Source: Alkaliphilus pronyensis (GTDB taxonomy: Bacteria > Bacillota > Clostridia > Peptostreptococcales > Natronincolaceae). Taken from it: a stretch of DNA of 64,000 nt. The stretch spans positions 25,664-89,663 of the forward strand of contig NZ_WBZC01000004.1 in the NCBI RefSeq assembly GCF_009017275.1. The letters run 5' to 3'. The notes under the pieces are model-generated. The model did not search any database, was not told where the DNA came from, and saw nothing but the letters and a program-made list of their open reading frames with translations. This document shows positions 15,766 through 25,589 of this stretch, piece after piece; the stretch's first letter is position 1; the number at the start of each line of letters is the position of its first letter. The position numbers were made by a program, and so were the translations under genes.

Positions 15766-17931
15766 TTAATTGGGCTTAAATTCAACACTAATAATTGTTC
15801 CCTGTTGTACCTCCTCATTAGCTTCTGGATATTGACTTGTGACTACTCCACTACCACTTATTTTTAACCTTAAGCCTAATGCGTTAGCTATTCTATTAAC
15901 TTCACCAATGGTTTTACCTGATAAGTTAGGCATAAATACAACAGCATCACCTATATCATCCTTTGTATATAGTAGAACTGTGGAGTTTTCTTGAACTTTA
16001 GCCCCAGGCTTAGGAAACATATCAACTATAACAGCTGTATCTTCATTTTGAAACTCTGTTTCAAAATTATACTTTAGTTTACTTTCTGTCAATAGCTTTT
16101 TTGCTTCCTTTACTGTTAGTTGTCTTATCTCTGGCACAATAACATCTGCTTTAATAAGCTCCTCTGCTTCTTCATCCGTATACTTAGGTCTTATTTCTAA
16201 ATACCGCAGACTTTCTTCCAATATCTCTCCCGCAATTGGAGCAGCAGTAATACTTCCAAAATGACTTAATCCGTTGGGTTCATCTACAATTACTAAAACT
16301 GCAAGTCTTGGATCATCAGTAGGTGCCACCCCAATAAAGGATGCAACATAGTAGCCGGGTGCATATTTACCATCAATAACCTTTTGAGCTGTTCCCGTTT
16401 TCCCACCTACAGAATATCCAGGTATGTAAGCCGCCTTTCCTGAGCCCTCTGAAACTACAGATTCCATTATATCAAGCATTTCCCTAGATGTTTTTTGTGA
16501 TATAACCTGCCTTACTATTGTTTCCTCAAATCTATGAACAATATTCCCTTCATGATCTACAAGCTCTTTAACTATTCTTGGCTTCATTAAGGTACCGTTA
16601 TTGGCAATTGCCGATACTGCAGTTATCAACTGGATTGGTGTAACTGAAATACTCTGACCAAATGACATTGTTGCCAATTCAACTGGACCAACCTGTGGCA
16701 GCTGGTACATAATGGATTTTCTTTCACCAGGCAAATCCACTCCAGTTATATCTTTAAAGCCAAAGGCATCTATATAGGAATAAAAGGTTTTAGACCCTAG
16801 CTTTTCTCCTAGTTGAACAAATACTGTGTTACATGAATTTTGAACTGCTTCTTCAAGGGTTTGGTCTCCATGGGGATTATAATGTCTCCAGCATTTAAGT
16901 ATTCTACCAGCTACATTGATGGTTCCAGAAGAATAGAAATGACTTTCTGGGGTTGCAATTCCTTCCTCCAACACAGCAGCAGTGGTAATAAGCTTAAAGG
17001 TAGAGCCTGGTTCATAGGTATCATTTGTCATGGGATTTCTCCACATACTATACCATATTTCCAGCTTTTCATTATCTGGTAGCTCCTCTAAATGAAGTCT
17101 TAATTCTTCATCAAGGGGCTCTCTAGACTTGTTGGGATCATAGTCTGGCTTTGCAGCCATTGCTAGTATATCACCTGTTTTAACATCCATTACTATTGTA
17201 GTAACTCGTTTAGCTTTATTTATTTCCAACGCATTTTGAATAGCCTTTTCTGTAAAGTGTTGAATTACTTCGTCAATTGTTAAAACCACACTTAGTCCAT
17301 CCTCTGGTGGATAATACCTTTCAACACTAAAGGCCAATTGTCTACCTTCTCCATCAGTGCTTTTTATCCACCTTCCAGGTATGCCGCTTAGATACTTGTC
17401 ATATTCCATTTCTATACCTGCTATACCTCTATTATCTACATTTGTATGCCCCAAAACATAAGAAGCGAAATTTCCATAGGGATAATGTCGCATATTATCT
17501 TCTCCTATGTAAACTCCCTTCAATTTTTCTTGTCTAATTTTATCTACTAAATCATCATCTATCCAATATGCTATTTTTACTGTACTATATTTTTTATCTA
17601 TTTTTTTTATAAGGTCATTGGTGTCTAGCTCCAAAATATTGGCTAGTTTTGAGGCTGTAGCTTCAACATCCTCAACCTCTCTAGGTCTTACGTATATGGT
17701 GCTGGTGCTGGCACTAATAACTAGCTCTTTTCCGTTTCTATCGTAAATAACCCCTCTTTTAGCAGGTATAGGTATATCTCTTGTCTGCTGTCTATTTGCT
17801 AATTCCTTGTACTTCTCTCCATTTACTATTTGAATCCACCCTAGCCTAATTATTAAACCAAATATAGCTAGAGAGGTAATAGCAAACATGAACATTAGCC
17901 TTCTTTTGCTGGATATTGATGGTTGAGACAA
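15766..17931 (-). CDS. spoVD: Class B penicillin-binding protein, SpoVD/FtsI type with PASTA domains
   Basis: A 721-aa transpeptidase. It has a short cytoplasmic N-terminus, one membrane anchor (about 13-33), a dimerisation/pedestal domain, and a transpeptidase domain with SxxK in EPGSTFKLIT, SxN as NSCN and the KTGTAQK box. The C-terminus (about 590-721) holds two PASTA-like repeats (VPEIRQLTVKEAKKLL and MPNLSGKTIGEVNR). PASTA tails mark SpoVD and PBP2B-like proteins. It crosslinks peptidoglycan with its SEDS partner at the septum or spore cortex. It lies downstream of ftsL as usual. Vegetative versus sporulation use cannot be decided from sequence. Confidence 0.95.
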   Translation of the reverse strand: MSQPSISSKRRLMFMFAITSLAIFGLIIRLGWIQIVNGEKYKELANRQQTRDIPIPAKRGVIYDRNGKELVISASTSTIYVRPREVEDVEATASKLANILELDTNDLIKKIDKKYSTVKIAYWIDDDLVDKIRQEKLKGVYIGEDNMRHYPYGNFASYVLGHTNVDNRGIAGIEMEYDKYLSGIPGRWIKSTDGEGRQLAFSVERYYPPEDGLSVVLTIDEVIQHFTEKAIQNALEINKAKRVTTIVMDVKTGDILAMAAKPDYDPNKSREPLDEELRLHLEELPDNEKLEIWYSMWRNPMTNDTYEPGSTFKLITTAAVLEEGIATPESHFYSSGTINVAGRILKCWRHYNPHGDQTLEEAVQNSCNTVFVQLGEKLGSKTFYSYIDAFGFKDITGVDLPGERKSIMYQLPQVGPVELATMSFGQSISVTPIQLITAVSAIANNGTLMKPRIVKELVDHEGNIVHRFEETIVRQVISQKTSREMLDIMESVVSEGSGKAAYIPGYSVGGKTGTAQKVIDGKYAPGYYVASFIGVAPTDDPRLAVLVIVDEPNGLSHFGSITAAPIAGEILEESLRYLEIRPKYTDEEAEELIKADVIVPEIRQLTVKEAKKLLTESKLKYNFETEFQNEDTAVIVDMFPKPGAKVQENSTVLLYTKDDIGDAVVFMPNLSGKTIGEVNRIANALGLRLKISGSGVVTSQYPEANEEVQQGTIISVEFKPN

Positions 17932-17945
17932 GATAGCTACCTCCT

Positions 17946-18440
17946 TTAAATATTTAAAAGTGCAACAAATTTACTTATAGTTCTTGATAGAAATCCATCC
18001 TTATCTGGGCCTGTTGATTCTTTATCATTCATGTTATTATTTAACTCATTAGTTAATAATGAAACCTTAGTAGAGTTAACCGAAAAATAGTAGGTGTTTT
18101 CAGGGAGGGGATATACCATTCCTAATCTACCCTCAGCCTCTGCTTCTATCCATCTGGATTTAGATAGCTTCTCCAGCTCTACTTTAAGCTTATCTCTATT
18201 TGCTTCTACTTCCTCCAATTGCTTATTTAAGCTTAGAATTTCATGCTTTAACTCTGTAGTTGAGGCATAGCCGACAACAACCACAAGTCCCAGCATTAAA
18301 AGGCATGAGATACTACAGGCCGTTGCAACCTTAAGAAGCCTAAATTTGTTCTTCTTTTGCTTTTTAGGTCTTTTAATTTGGTGATTATGTTGTTTTTCTT
18401 CAGTTACATGGGGAAGATAATCTTTTCTTACTACTTCCAA
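17946..18440 (-). CDS. ftsL: FtsL-like cell division protein
   Basis: 164 aa: a Lys/Arg/His-rich cytoplasmic tail (1-33), one transmembrane helix (about 38-60), then a coiled coil (LKHEILSLNKQLEEVEANRDKLKVELEKL) and the short RLGMVYPLPENTYYF motif seen at the end of FtsL. It is expected to form the FtsQLB complex. Identification relies on the architecture and the slot between rsmH and spoVD, since FtsL sequences diverge strongly. Confidence 0.88.
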   Translation of the reverse strand: MEVVRKDYLPHVTEEKQHNHQIKRPKKQKKNKFRLLKVATACSISCLLMLGLVVVVGYASTTELKHEILSLNKQLEEVEANRDKLKVELEKLSKSRWIEAEAEGRLGMVYPLPENTYYFSVNSTKVSLLTNELNNNMNDKESTGPDKDGFLSRTISKFVALLNI

Positions 18441-18471
18441 ATTTATTCACCCCTTCTACTTTTTAGACCTA

Positions 18472-19407
18472 CTATACCTTAGATGCTACTCTCAATTTAG
18501 CACTCCTTGCCCTCGGGTTTATTTCTATTTCTTCATCTGTTGGAAGAATTGGTTTTCTTGTCACAATATTTAATACCTTGACTTTACTACATCTACATAT
18601 GGGAAATTGAGGGGGACATACACAGGATTGATTAAGCTCTTTAAAGGTGTTTTTTACTATTCTATCCTCCAGCGAGTGGAAGGTAATTACACAAATTCTT
18701 CCCCCTACCTCTAATAATTCAGCTGCCCCTCTAATAGTTTCTTCTATTATCTCTAGTTCACGATTCACTTCAATTCTTATTGCTTGAAATGTTCGTTTTG
18801 CTGGATGTGGACCTTCCCTTCTTGCACCAGCTGGAATAGCCATTTTTATGATTTCCACCAGCTCTCCTGTTGTGGTAATATCCCTTTCCTCTCTATGTTT
18901 AACTATAAAGCTAGCAATTCTTTTAGCCCATTTTTCTTCACCATAATCCTTAATGATTCTTTCTAGGTCTTCCTCTTTATAGGTGTTTACAATTATTTCA
19001 GCATTTAGAGGATTCCTATTATCCATTCTCATATCTAAAGGAGCGTCCTTCATATAGGAGAAGCCACGGTCCACCTCATCTAATTGATGGGATGAGACTC
19101 CTAAATCTAATAAAATACCATTTATTTTAGCTATGCCTAAATCCCTTAGTATTTCTTTAATATTTGAAAAGTTGTCTCTTACCAGCCTAACTCTGTCTTT
19201 ATAGGCTGTTAATCTCTCTCTAGCTGCTATATGTGCATTTTCATCTTGATCTATACCAATAAATAGACCTTCTTCATTCAGTTTTTTTACTATTTCAATA
19301 GAATGACCAGCTCCACCCATGGTTCCATCAACATATATACCATCTGGCTTGATACTTAAATTCTCTATTGATTCATTAAGCAGTACAGATAAATGTTCAA
19401 AACTCAT
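18472..19407 (-). CDS. rsmH: RsmH, 16S rRNA (cytosine-1402-N4)-methyltransferase
   Basis: 311 aa with the MraW/RsmH pattern: [13 protein letters not shown], the SAM-binding [40 protein letters not shown] and the C-terminal [12 protein letters not shown] and [11 protein letters not shown]. It methylates C1402 of 16S rRNA in the decoding centre. It is second in the dcw operon, 17 bp after mraZ. Confidence 0.98.
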   Translation of the reverse strand: MSFEHLSVLLNESIENLSIKPDGIYVDGTMGGAGHSIEIVKKLNEEGLFIGIDQDENAHIAARERLTAYKDRVRLVRDNFSNIKEILRDLGIAKINGILLDLGVSSHQLDEVDRGFSYMKDAPLDMRMDNRNPLNAEIIVNTYKEEDLERIIKDYGEEKWAKRIASFIVKHREERDITTTGELVEIIKMAIPAGARREGPHPAKRTFQAIRIEVNRELEIIEETIRGAAELLEVGGRICVITFHSLEDRIVKNTFKELNQSCVCPPQFPICRCSKVKVLNIVTRKPILPTDEEIEINPRARSAKLRVASKV

Positions 19408-19423
19408 ATTATCACCTTCATAG

Positions 19424-19861
19424 TTATATTCCTAGCTCCGCCATTTTTGATGCGATTTCATCGTAGCTTAAGTTTGCATCGCTATTATATTGCTGCCATT
19501 GTTCTTGACTCCATATTTCAATTCTTGTACCTACTCCAATTAAAACTGTTTCTTTTTCAAGCTTGGCATGCTCCCTTATATTATTAGGAATTCTTATTCT
19601 TCCCTGATTATCCAGTTCACATTCAGATGCACCCGATAGAAAAAATCTTACAAAGGCTCTAGCATCTTTATTTGTTAGTGGTAATTGCTTTAGCTTATTT
19701 TCTAATATCCTCCACTCCTCCATAGGATAAATAAATAAGCAGTTGTCTAACCCTTTTGTGACAATAAAATGCTCCCCCAATTCTTCTCTGAATTTGGAGG
19801 GAATGCTTATTCTACCTTTAACATCTATTGTGTGATTATATTCACCTATAAACATTTTCAT
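19424..19861 (-). CDS. mraZ: MraZ, transcriptional regulator of the dcw cluster
   Basis: 145 aa with two SpoVT/AbrB-like repeats: the first with [16 protein letters not shown], the second with [18 protein letters not shown]. MraZ is a DNA-binding repressor of its own operon in the bacteria studied. Its start is preceded by AAGGTGGGATGAAA. Three ACCACTT boxes spaced exactly 10 bp lie 21-47 bp upstream, fitting autoregulation. Confidence 0.97.
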   Translation of the reverse strand: MKMFIGEYNHTIDVKGRISIPSKFREELGEHFIVTKGLDNCLFIYPMEEWRILENKLKQLPLTNKDARAFVRFFLSGASECELDNQGRIRIPNNIREHAKLEKETVLIGVGTRIEIWSQEQWQQYNSDANLSYDEIASKMAELGI

Positions 19862-19881
19862 CCCACCTTAGGGGTTTTCAT

Positions 19882-19908
19882 ACCACTTCATACCACTTTT
19901 CACCACTT
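19882..19908 (-). promoter_or_regulatory. MraZ operator: three GTGGT boxes at 10-bp spacing
   Basis: ACCACTT on the plus strand (AAGTGGT on the coding strand) occurs at 19882-19888, 19892-19898 and 19902-19908. Known MraZ sites are short direct GTG/TGGG-type repeats with one-turn spacing upstream of mraZ, so these are very likely its binding boxes. The spacing is read directly; binding is inferred. Confidence 0.8.
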
Positions 19909-20007
19909 TTTTAGTATTTCTATCTCTAATCTAAAATTCCTGCTTAATTTTGAAAGAAATTTACATTTTTATTTTTTTAGTACTAAAGTGCTATAGTCTG
20001 CATTATA

Positions 20008-20035
20008 AAAACCGCCTGTGTTAAACAGACGGTTT
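20008..20035 (-). terminator. Intrinsic terminator after lgt
   Basis: On the minus strand AAACCGTCTG and CAGGCGGTTT form a 10-bp stem, followed by TTTATA. It separates lgt from the mraZ promoter region. Confidence 0.8.
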
Positions 20036-20086
20036 ACAAAAAAATGATATATTATTATAATAGTACTTAAATTTTAATATCTCCTA

Positions 20087-20815
20087 TTAGTAATCTCTTT
20101 TCTTTAGCTGACTTGCTAAAAATAATGCTCCAGTTATTAATACTAGACTTATTACTTGGGCTGTCCTTAAAGGTCCTATCATTAAGCTGTCTATCCTTAA
20201 GCCTTCTATAAAAAATCGTGCTATTGAATATAATATTATGTATAGTATAAATATTTGCCCTGTATATTTTTTCTTTTTCGTATAATAAAGTAGAAAAAGA
20301 AATACTCCAAAATTCCATAAGGACTCATACAAAAATGTGGGATGTACCATATCACCGTTTACTTCAATGGCCCAGGGTAAATCTGTAGGTCTACCATAGG
20401 CCTCTTGATTTATATAGTTTCCCCATCTACCAATAGCCTGCCCCAATATAATGCTTGGTGCACAAATATCGGCTAATCTCCAAAAGCCATAGCCTTTATA
20501 CCGACAATATAAATAACCTACCAATACTCCAGCAATTACACCACCATGTATAGCTAGGCCTCCTTGCCTAAAATTCAATATATATTGTGGATATTGAGAA
20601 TAAAAGTCCCACTTGAAAATAACATAATATAGACGGGCTCCAATTAAAGCTGCTGGTACAGCCAATAAAGCTATATCTATAATAACATCCTCATGTAGTC
20701 CTTCTTTTTTTGCCCTTATAGTTGCAACAATAACTCCCAATAGCATTCCAGTCGCAATTATTATTCCATACCATCCAATCTCAAGTCCAAAAACTTCAAA
20801 GGCTATGGGGTCCAT
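20087..20815 (-). CDS. lgt: Lgt, prolipoprotein diacylglyceryl transferase
   Basis: 242 aa, polytopic membrane enzyme with about seven hydrophobic segments. Family marks are GARLYYVIF, GGLAIHGGVIAG and the signature GRWGNYINQEAYG, with PTFLYES after it. It attaches diacylglycerol to the lipobox cysteine of preprolipoproteins. Several lipoproteins in this window (OppA1, OppA2, YhcN-like) would be substrates. It is a single gene, ended by its own terminator before mraZ. Confidence 0.97.
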   Translation of the reverse strand: MDPIAFEVFGLEIGWYGIIIATGMLLGVIVATIRAKKEGLHEDVIIDIALLAVPAALIGARLYYVIFKWDFYSQYPQYILNFRQGGLAIHGGVIAGVLVGYLYCRYKGYGFWRLADICAPSIILGQAIGRWGNYINQEAYGRPTDLPWAIEVNGDMVHPTFLYESLWNFGVFLFLLYYTKKKKYTGQIFILYIILYSIARFFIEGLRIDSLMIGPLRTAQVISLVLITGALFLASQLKKRDY

Positions 20816-20890
20816 AATAATACCTCTCTTCTAATAAACTTCAGTTGCTGTTTCCAGCAACTGATATTTTTTATTATATGTAATGAAGCT

Positions 20891-22210
20891 TTAGTTGTCA
20901 ATGTTACTAGACCTATCCAACGGTTTAATAATTGATAGCACCTGTCGTTCCTCATTAAAATGATTTTTCAGCTGCTGTTGTACTTCTTCAAACCTTACGG
21001 CTTTAAGTATATTTATATAATCTAAAAAGTTTAAATTTTTGAAGTGATAGCTAGCAAATGTATTGCCAACATACTCTATAGAGTTATAATGGCTTATGTT
21101 TTCTCCAATTTGCTTCCTCTTTACTCTAATAAAATCCTCTTCCTTTAGACCATTCTTTTTCAAGCTTAATATCCATTTGTTAATTGTTTCTTTAACCCTT
21201 TGAGGATCCTTTGACTCTCCACTGATAATACTATGTCCATAATCAGGTTCACAAACATAGTCTGCATAAAAGCTTTGGTCAATTAATCCCTCATTGTATA
21301 GACCTTGATATAGATCCGTAGCCTTATGGAAAATCATATCCAATAATATTTTTAACATGGCCTCTTCCTTAAGTAGACTAATTTGATTTTCTTCTGCTGC
21401 CTTTGGTATTCTCTTGTAGCCTAAATAAAACATAGGAGTAGAAACATATAGGTTATCTTCAATATATTGATTTTTAACATGACTAGGCTCGTCAGGATAG
21501 TATCTAACTAGCTTTGCTGGTTCCATTGGTTTTTCATCATCAAAGAATTCTTCTACTCTGCTAAAAACCTCTTCCTTTTTTAAATCACCAGACACTAATA
21601 ATATCATATTAGATGGATGATAGAAGGTGTTAAAGCATTTATATAAGTCCTCCTTAGTTGTTTTACCTATACTTTCCACAGTTCCTGCTATATCCTTTCT
21701 TACAGGGTGTTGATGATACATAGCCTTTAAAAAGTTAAAGATGACCCTCCATTGAGGATTATCTTGATACATTTTTATTTCCTGTGTTATTATTCCTTTT
21801 TCCTTCTCTACATTTTCATCTGTGAAATAGGGCTGTTGAACAAACTCAATTAGATTCTTTAGGTTTTCATAAAAATTGTCTGTAGAGGTAAAGTAGTATG
21901 CAGTTATATTAAAATTGGTGTATGCGTTAACATTGGCACCTAATGGAGCAAATCTGTCAAAGGCATTACCATTTGGCTCTTCAAAAAGCTTATGCTCTAA
22001 AAAGTGAGCTATACCTTCTGGAACCTCGATTACTTCTTTATCGTGTAGCTTTTTAAACTTTAAATCATTTGAGCCAAATTTAGTTGCAAAAATTGCATAT
22101 TGCTTGCTATAACCCTTCTTTGGCATAAAGAAAACCTCTAATCCATTATTAAGCCTTTTGTTATATATTGATTCATTTACAGCCTCTCCTCTAATTTCCG
22201 TATAATCCAT
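20891..22210 (-). CDS. M16 family zinc peptidase, active subunit (YmfH-like)
   Basis: 439 aa with the inverted zinc motif HFLEH (in GIAHFLEHKLFEEPNGNAFD) followed by a Glu-containing region about 75 residues later (ENVEKEKGIITQEIKMYQDNP). It has the usual two-lobed M16 layout. Its start overlaps the stop of the upstream, motif-less M16 protein, so the two likely form a heterodimer as in other split M16 peptidases (YmfF/YmfH in Bacillus). The substrate is unknown; processing of peptides in or near the cytoplasm is typical. Confidence 0.92.
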   Translation of the reverse strand: MDYTEIRGEAVNESIYNKRLNNGLEVFFMPKKGYSKQYAIFATKFGSNDLKFKKLHDKEVIEVPEGIAHFLEHKLFEEPNGNAFDRFAPLGANVNAYTNFNITAYYFTSTDNFYENLKNLIEFVQQPYFTDENVEKEKGIITQEIKMYQDNPQWRVIFNFLKAMYHQHPVRKDIAGTVESIGKTTKEDLYKCFNTFYHPSNMILLVSGDLKKEEVFSRVEEFFDDEKPMEPAKLVRYYPDEPSHVKNQYIEDNLYVSTPMFYLGYKRIPKAAEENQISLLKEEAMLKILLDMIFHKATDLYQGLYNEGLIDQSFYADYVCEPDYGHSIISGESKDPQRVKETINKWILSLKKNGLKEEDFIRVKRKQIGENISHYNSIEYVGNTFASYHFKNLNFLDYINILKAVRFEEVQQQLKNHFNEERQVLSIIKPLDRSSNIDN

Positions 22211-23493
22211 TAGCTATTACCTCCTTTACCAGAGCCCTTTAAAAAATATATAGTATCTAATTGTATTTTTTCTGAAACTGCTACAACTTCATCTATATCT
22301 GTGGCATTTATTTTTTTGATTAACTCATCAGGGGTTATAATGTGATTTCCAACTATTTGACTATAGGTGTATTCTGCCATTGCAGCTGGGCTATCACCTA
22401 AAGCTTGTATTGCAGTAATTAAGGCTTTTTTACCATTAATCAACTCATTTTCTGTTATGTTTCCCTTTTTTATTTCCTCTAGTTGTTGTTGAATAACCTG
22501 CTTAGTTTCATCGGCCTTATCTACCTCTATACCACTACTTATTAGCATTAGGGATTTAAATTTTTCTATTTTGGAGTAAACATAATAGCAAAGACTTCTT
22601 TCTTCTCTAACCTTTGTAAACAGCTTAGAATGGGGTCCTCCACCCAGAATGCTTGAATATAGCATTAAGGCTGGATATAGAGTATCCTTATAGGATATAT
22701 TCGTTCTATATCCTAATGAGAGCTTCCCTTGGTTTATTTCCATTTCCTCATTAACCTCATATACGGAGCCTTGTCTACTTATTAATTTGTCATCTTCAAT
22801 AGCAATAACATTGCTCTGCTGAAGCTTAAGGCTATCAATCATATATTTTTTTACATGTTCATGGGGTATGCTGCCTACAACTACAATATCTATGGGACTG
22901 GTGAGAATCGCATTTTTATAGTGGTTAAAAAGATTTTTTTCGTTTATTGCTTCAATATCCTTTAACAATCCATGCTCATATAATCTAAAATTTTCATTGC
23001 GGCACATCTCCTCAATACATCTCTCATATGAGTATCTATTTTTATCATTTAATCTACCTTTAATTTTGTTCTCAAGGTTTACCTTTTCCTGTTTAACATA
23101 TTCAGCCTTAAAGCCACTTTCTTCAACTAAGGGTTCAAAGAGTAGCTCATTAAGAAGCTCCATAGATTCCTTCAAAAGGTCTCCATCATCAATATATTTT
23201 AATCCAACAGTGTTTAAGGAATATAAGGTAATGTGCCTTTCCCCCTTTTTACCAACATCTGCGCCTAAGCTAGAGCCATATAAATAATCTAGCTTCTTAG
23301 CTATTTTTTGAGAGGTGTCATAATTTTTCGATCCCCTTTGTAGTACCTTTGGTAGCAAGGCATTAAAGGTCACCTCCTGTGGTAATAGTGGCCGCTTAAA
23401 ATATATATTTATTAAATTAGTCTTGAATTTGTCGGTGTTAATAGTATGTATATTTAAGCCATTATTCATTTTATCACTGACGATATCCAACAT
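22210..23493 (-). CDS. M16 family peptidase-like protein lacking the zinc motif (YmfF-like)
   Basis: I place the start at ATG 23491-23493, preceded by GGGAGGCTACTAT; the product then begins MLDIVSDKMNNGLNIHTINT and is 427 aa. The fold is recognisable as M16 (LPKVLQRGSKNYDTSQKIAKKL, LGGGPHSKLFTKVREERSLCYYV with the typical R/Y pair), but the HxxEH motif is missing, so this should be the non-catalytic partner. It overlaps the active subunit by one base. Confidence 0.9.
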   Translation of the reverse strand: MLDIVSDKMNNGLNIHTINTDKFKTNLINIYFKRPLLPQEVTFNALLPKVLQRGSKNYDTSQKIAKKLDYLYGSSLGADVGKKGERHITLYSLNTVGLKYIDDGDLLKESMELLNELLFEPLVEESGFKAEYVKQEKVNLENKIKGRLNDKNRYSYERCIEEMCRNENFRLYEHGLLKDIEAINEKNLFNHYKNAILTSPIDIVVVGSIPHEHVKKYMIDSLKLQQSNVIAIEDDKLISRQGSVYEVNEEMEINQGKLSLGYRTNISYKDTLYPALMLYSSILGGGPHSKLFTKVREERSLCYYVYSKIEKFKSLMLISSGIEVDKADETKQVIQQQLEEIKKGNITENELINGKKALITAIQALGDSPAAMAEYTYSQIVGNHIITPDELIKKINATDIDEVVAVSEKIQLDTIYFLKGSGKGGNS

Positions 23494-23576
23494 ATAGTAG
23501 CCTCCCTCTTGATTTTTTAGTATGATAAAACATTTTGTTATATTATTCCCAACTGTCAATAATAATAACAATTAGT

Positions 23577-24728
23577 TTATATTTGCATATCAAGAAGCTT
23601 AATTCTTTTAAATAGCTCATTGTATATTCCATTTTGATACTGCCACCCTGTAATATAATGGATATCAACCTCTTTGGGTGTTTCAATATCCTTTAAAATA
23701 CCTTCAATCTTCCTTTTATAGTTGATGTCTTCGTATAAGGAAGCAGCTTGAAATACGTATATTTCCTTAACAGCGTGTGCCATAAGGGCTTCCATTTCAT
23801 TTATAATCAGTCCCCTATGTAAATAGCAATCCTTTATATGCCTACTGTTATATCCCTCTTGAACTAATAAGTCCTTTATCTTCTCTCTAAATAATATACC
23901 CTGCTTCACATAGTTATTGCTTTCCTTACCCTCTTCATATTCCTCTCCTATTATTAATATACCAGCTTTACTTCGCTGGGACTTTTCAATAAATCCATTT
24001 AGCCAGCTAATGCATTCAGTTGCTAGCTCATCACTGTCCCATAAAGCATTGGTACTCTTTACAGCTATCTTATATTGCATTGGATTTATTTTTTGTACAT
24101 GATCATTTATTTCTTTGAGATTATGGGCTTCTGTTAGAATTATTGGACACACCAGTATCTCACCATTTCCATCAGACATTGCTTTTATTAAGACCTCATT
24201 AAAGTATGGTTTTTGGTTTAGGAAGCTATTGTAAAAGGTAAATCTATTATAGAAAGAATTGCTTAAGGAATGCTTTAGCTCCGTATAAAAGCTGTTGTTA
24301 CTACTGCTACTATACCCTTCATAGTTAAGCTTAGCTACAAATAGCTTAAAGGGGAGAGTTAGGATTTTAATCCCCTTTGAAGCCTCCAGCTGATTCCTTA
24401 GTACAACTGGTAGCTGATAGGTAGCTGGTTCTCCCTCATGTACCAAGATTACAGCTTTATTTGTGTTTCCAATATGATTTTTAGCTATATATCTGTTAAC
24501 TTCACTTTTGTACTGGAAAAAATAAAGAATACAAATGAATAAAAGGTATCCTGATATTACTCCTATAGCAATTCTCTTTATTTTTAACCTATATCCAGAT
24601 CTATTATCCTTTAAAAAAATAAATGCTAAAGCAGAAGTAAGTACCCATATTATTCTTTCCAAAATTCCATTTGTTACTAAACCTATACAGAATCCCATAG
24701 TAATAAGTAAAGCCAATAATAAAACCAT
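23577..24728 (-). CDS. Membrane-anchored protein with a chelatase-like domain (uncertain)
   Basis: 383 aa. The start ATG follows GGAGGGAATAAA. The first 75 residues contain two or three hydrophobic segments (about 2-20, 25-42, 55-75). The rest is soluble and has the outline of a ferrochelatase/CbiX-type domain: a first strand KAVILVHEGEPATYQL, a central EILVCPIILTEAHNLKEI, and a second half-domain starting KAGILIIGEEYEEGKESNNY. No metal ligands can be assigned with certainty. A membrane-fixed chelatase fold would be unusual. It is not obviously in an operon with the M16 pair, although it points the same way 84 bp upstream. Confidence 0.4.
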   Translation of the reverse strand: MVLLLALLITMGFCIGLVTNGILERIIWVLTSALAFIFLKDNRSGYRLKIKRIAIGVISGYLLFICILYFFQYKSEVNRYIAKNHIGNTNKAVILVHEGEPATYQLPVVLRNQLEASKGIKILTLPFKLFVAKLNYEGYSSSSNNSFYTELKHSLSNSFYNRFTFYNSFLNQKPYFNEVLIKAMSDGNGEILVCPIILTEAHNLKEINDHVQKINPMQYKIAVKSTNALWDSDELATECISWLNGFIEKSQRSKAGILIIGEEYEEGKESNNYVKQGILFREKIKDLLVQEGYNSRHIKDCYLHRGLIINEMEALMAHAVKEIYVFQAASLYEDINYKRKIEGILKDIETPKEVDIHYITGWQYQNGIYNELFKRIKLLDMQI

Positions 24729-24787
24729 TTTATTCCCTCCAGGCTTAACCTCTTAATTTCCTTAATAAATATGATAAAAAACTCAAT

Positions 24788-24831
24788 AAAATGAATAAAA
24801 GATGGACACAAATCCATCTTTATTCATTTTT
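24788..24831 (-). terminator. Terminator after the YhcN-like gene
   Basis: A long stem (AAAATGAATAAA-GATGGA with TCCATC-TTTTATTCATTTT on the minus strand) starts 11 bases after the stop codon of the lipoprotein gene. Confidence 0.8.
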
Positions 24832-24841
24832 AGTTATCTAT

Positions 24842-25351
24842 TTAATTAGGCTCTGGAGTCATTCTTCTAACTAATTCTTCTATTTCTCTTCCAAATCCAC
24901 TTAAAGGACGTCCTCTTGCAGTCTCAGAGGCTATGTTTTCTATTCTTTCAATAATGTCTGGGTCTGCAGAAACTGATACTTCATCAATTTCTCTATCGGT
25001 TCTTTTCACAACATCCTCAATCTTTTTTTTCATTTCTGAGTTCATTTCACCCATCGTTTCCTCTGTTAGGTTTACACCTACAAGGGCTGTATTTTCTGTG
25101 ATAACAACTGTAGCACTTCTTACCTCTTCGAGCTTTACTACCTCATTAACAATTCTATCTGCTCTAATATTTAAGTCCTGCATTTCCTCTCCTGGCTGCA
25201 TATTCATTGGTGAGTTTCTGTCGTTCATTTCTTGATTGGGTTCAACTCTTCTTGTCTCAGGAGCTGGTCTTTCAGCGGGACTACACCCAGCCAAGGCAAT
25301 TGCTATTACCATAATTATGGTTGCTAAAAATATAAATCTGTTTTTCTTCAT
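24842..25351 (-). CDS. YhcN/YlaJ-family sporulation lipoprotein
   Basis: 169 aa. A lipoprotein signal with lipobox ALAGC (Cys at about 23) is followed by a Pro/Met-rich linker and then a YhcN/YlaJ domain: DLNIRADRIVNEVVKLEEVRSATVVITENTALVGVNL and KKIEDVVKRTDREIDEVSVSADPD. Members are found in spores of Bacillus and clostridia, in the inner spore membrane or cortex, with an unclear molecular role. It is a single gene with its own terminator, divergent from ychF. Confidence 0.85.
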   Translation of the reverse strand: MKKNRFIFLATIIMVIAIALAGCSPAERPAPETRRVEPNQEMNDRNSPMNMQPGEEMQDLNIRADRIVNEVVKLEEVRSATVVITENTALVGVNLTEETMGEMNSEMKKKIEDVVKRTDREIDEVSVSADPDIIERIENIASETARGRPLSGFGREIEELVRRMTPEPN

Positions 25352-25589
25352 TTTATCACCTCCTGTACTTATTTTATCTCCTACTGTAATTTTTATTTAA
25401 ATAAGTTTTTACCAAAAAAAACTATGATTAGCATATGCTAAAGTCAAATATTTTTTTCTTTAATGATAAAAATAAGGATAATATGTTAAGTTACTATAAA
25501 TGAATGTGTATTTATTGCCAACAACCATTGAATAGGATATAATTTTACTTGTGTGTATTTAATCCATGTACTTAGAAAGGACGAGTTTA

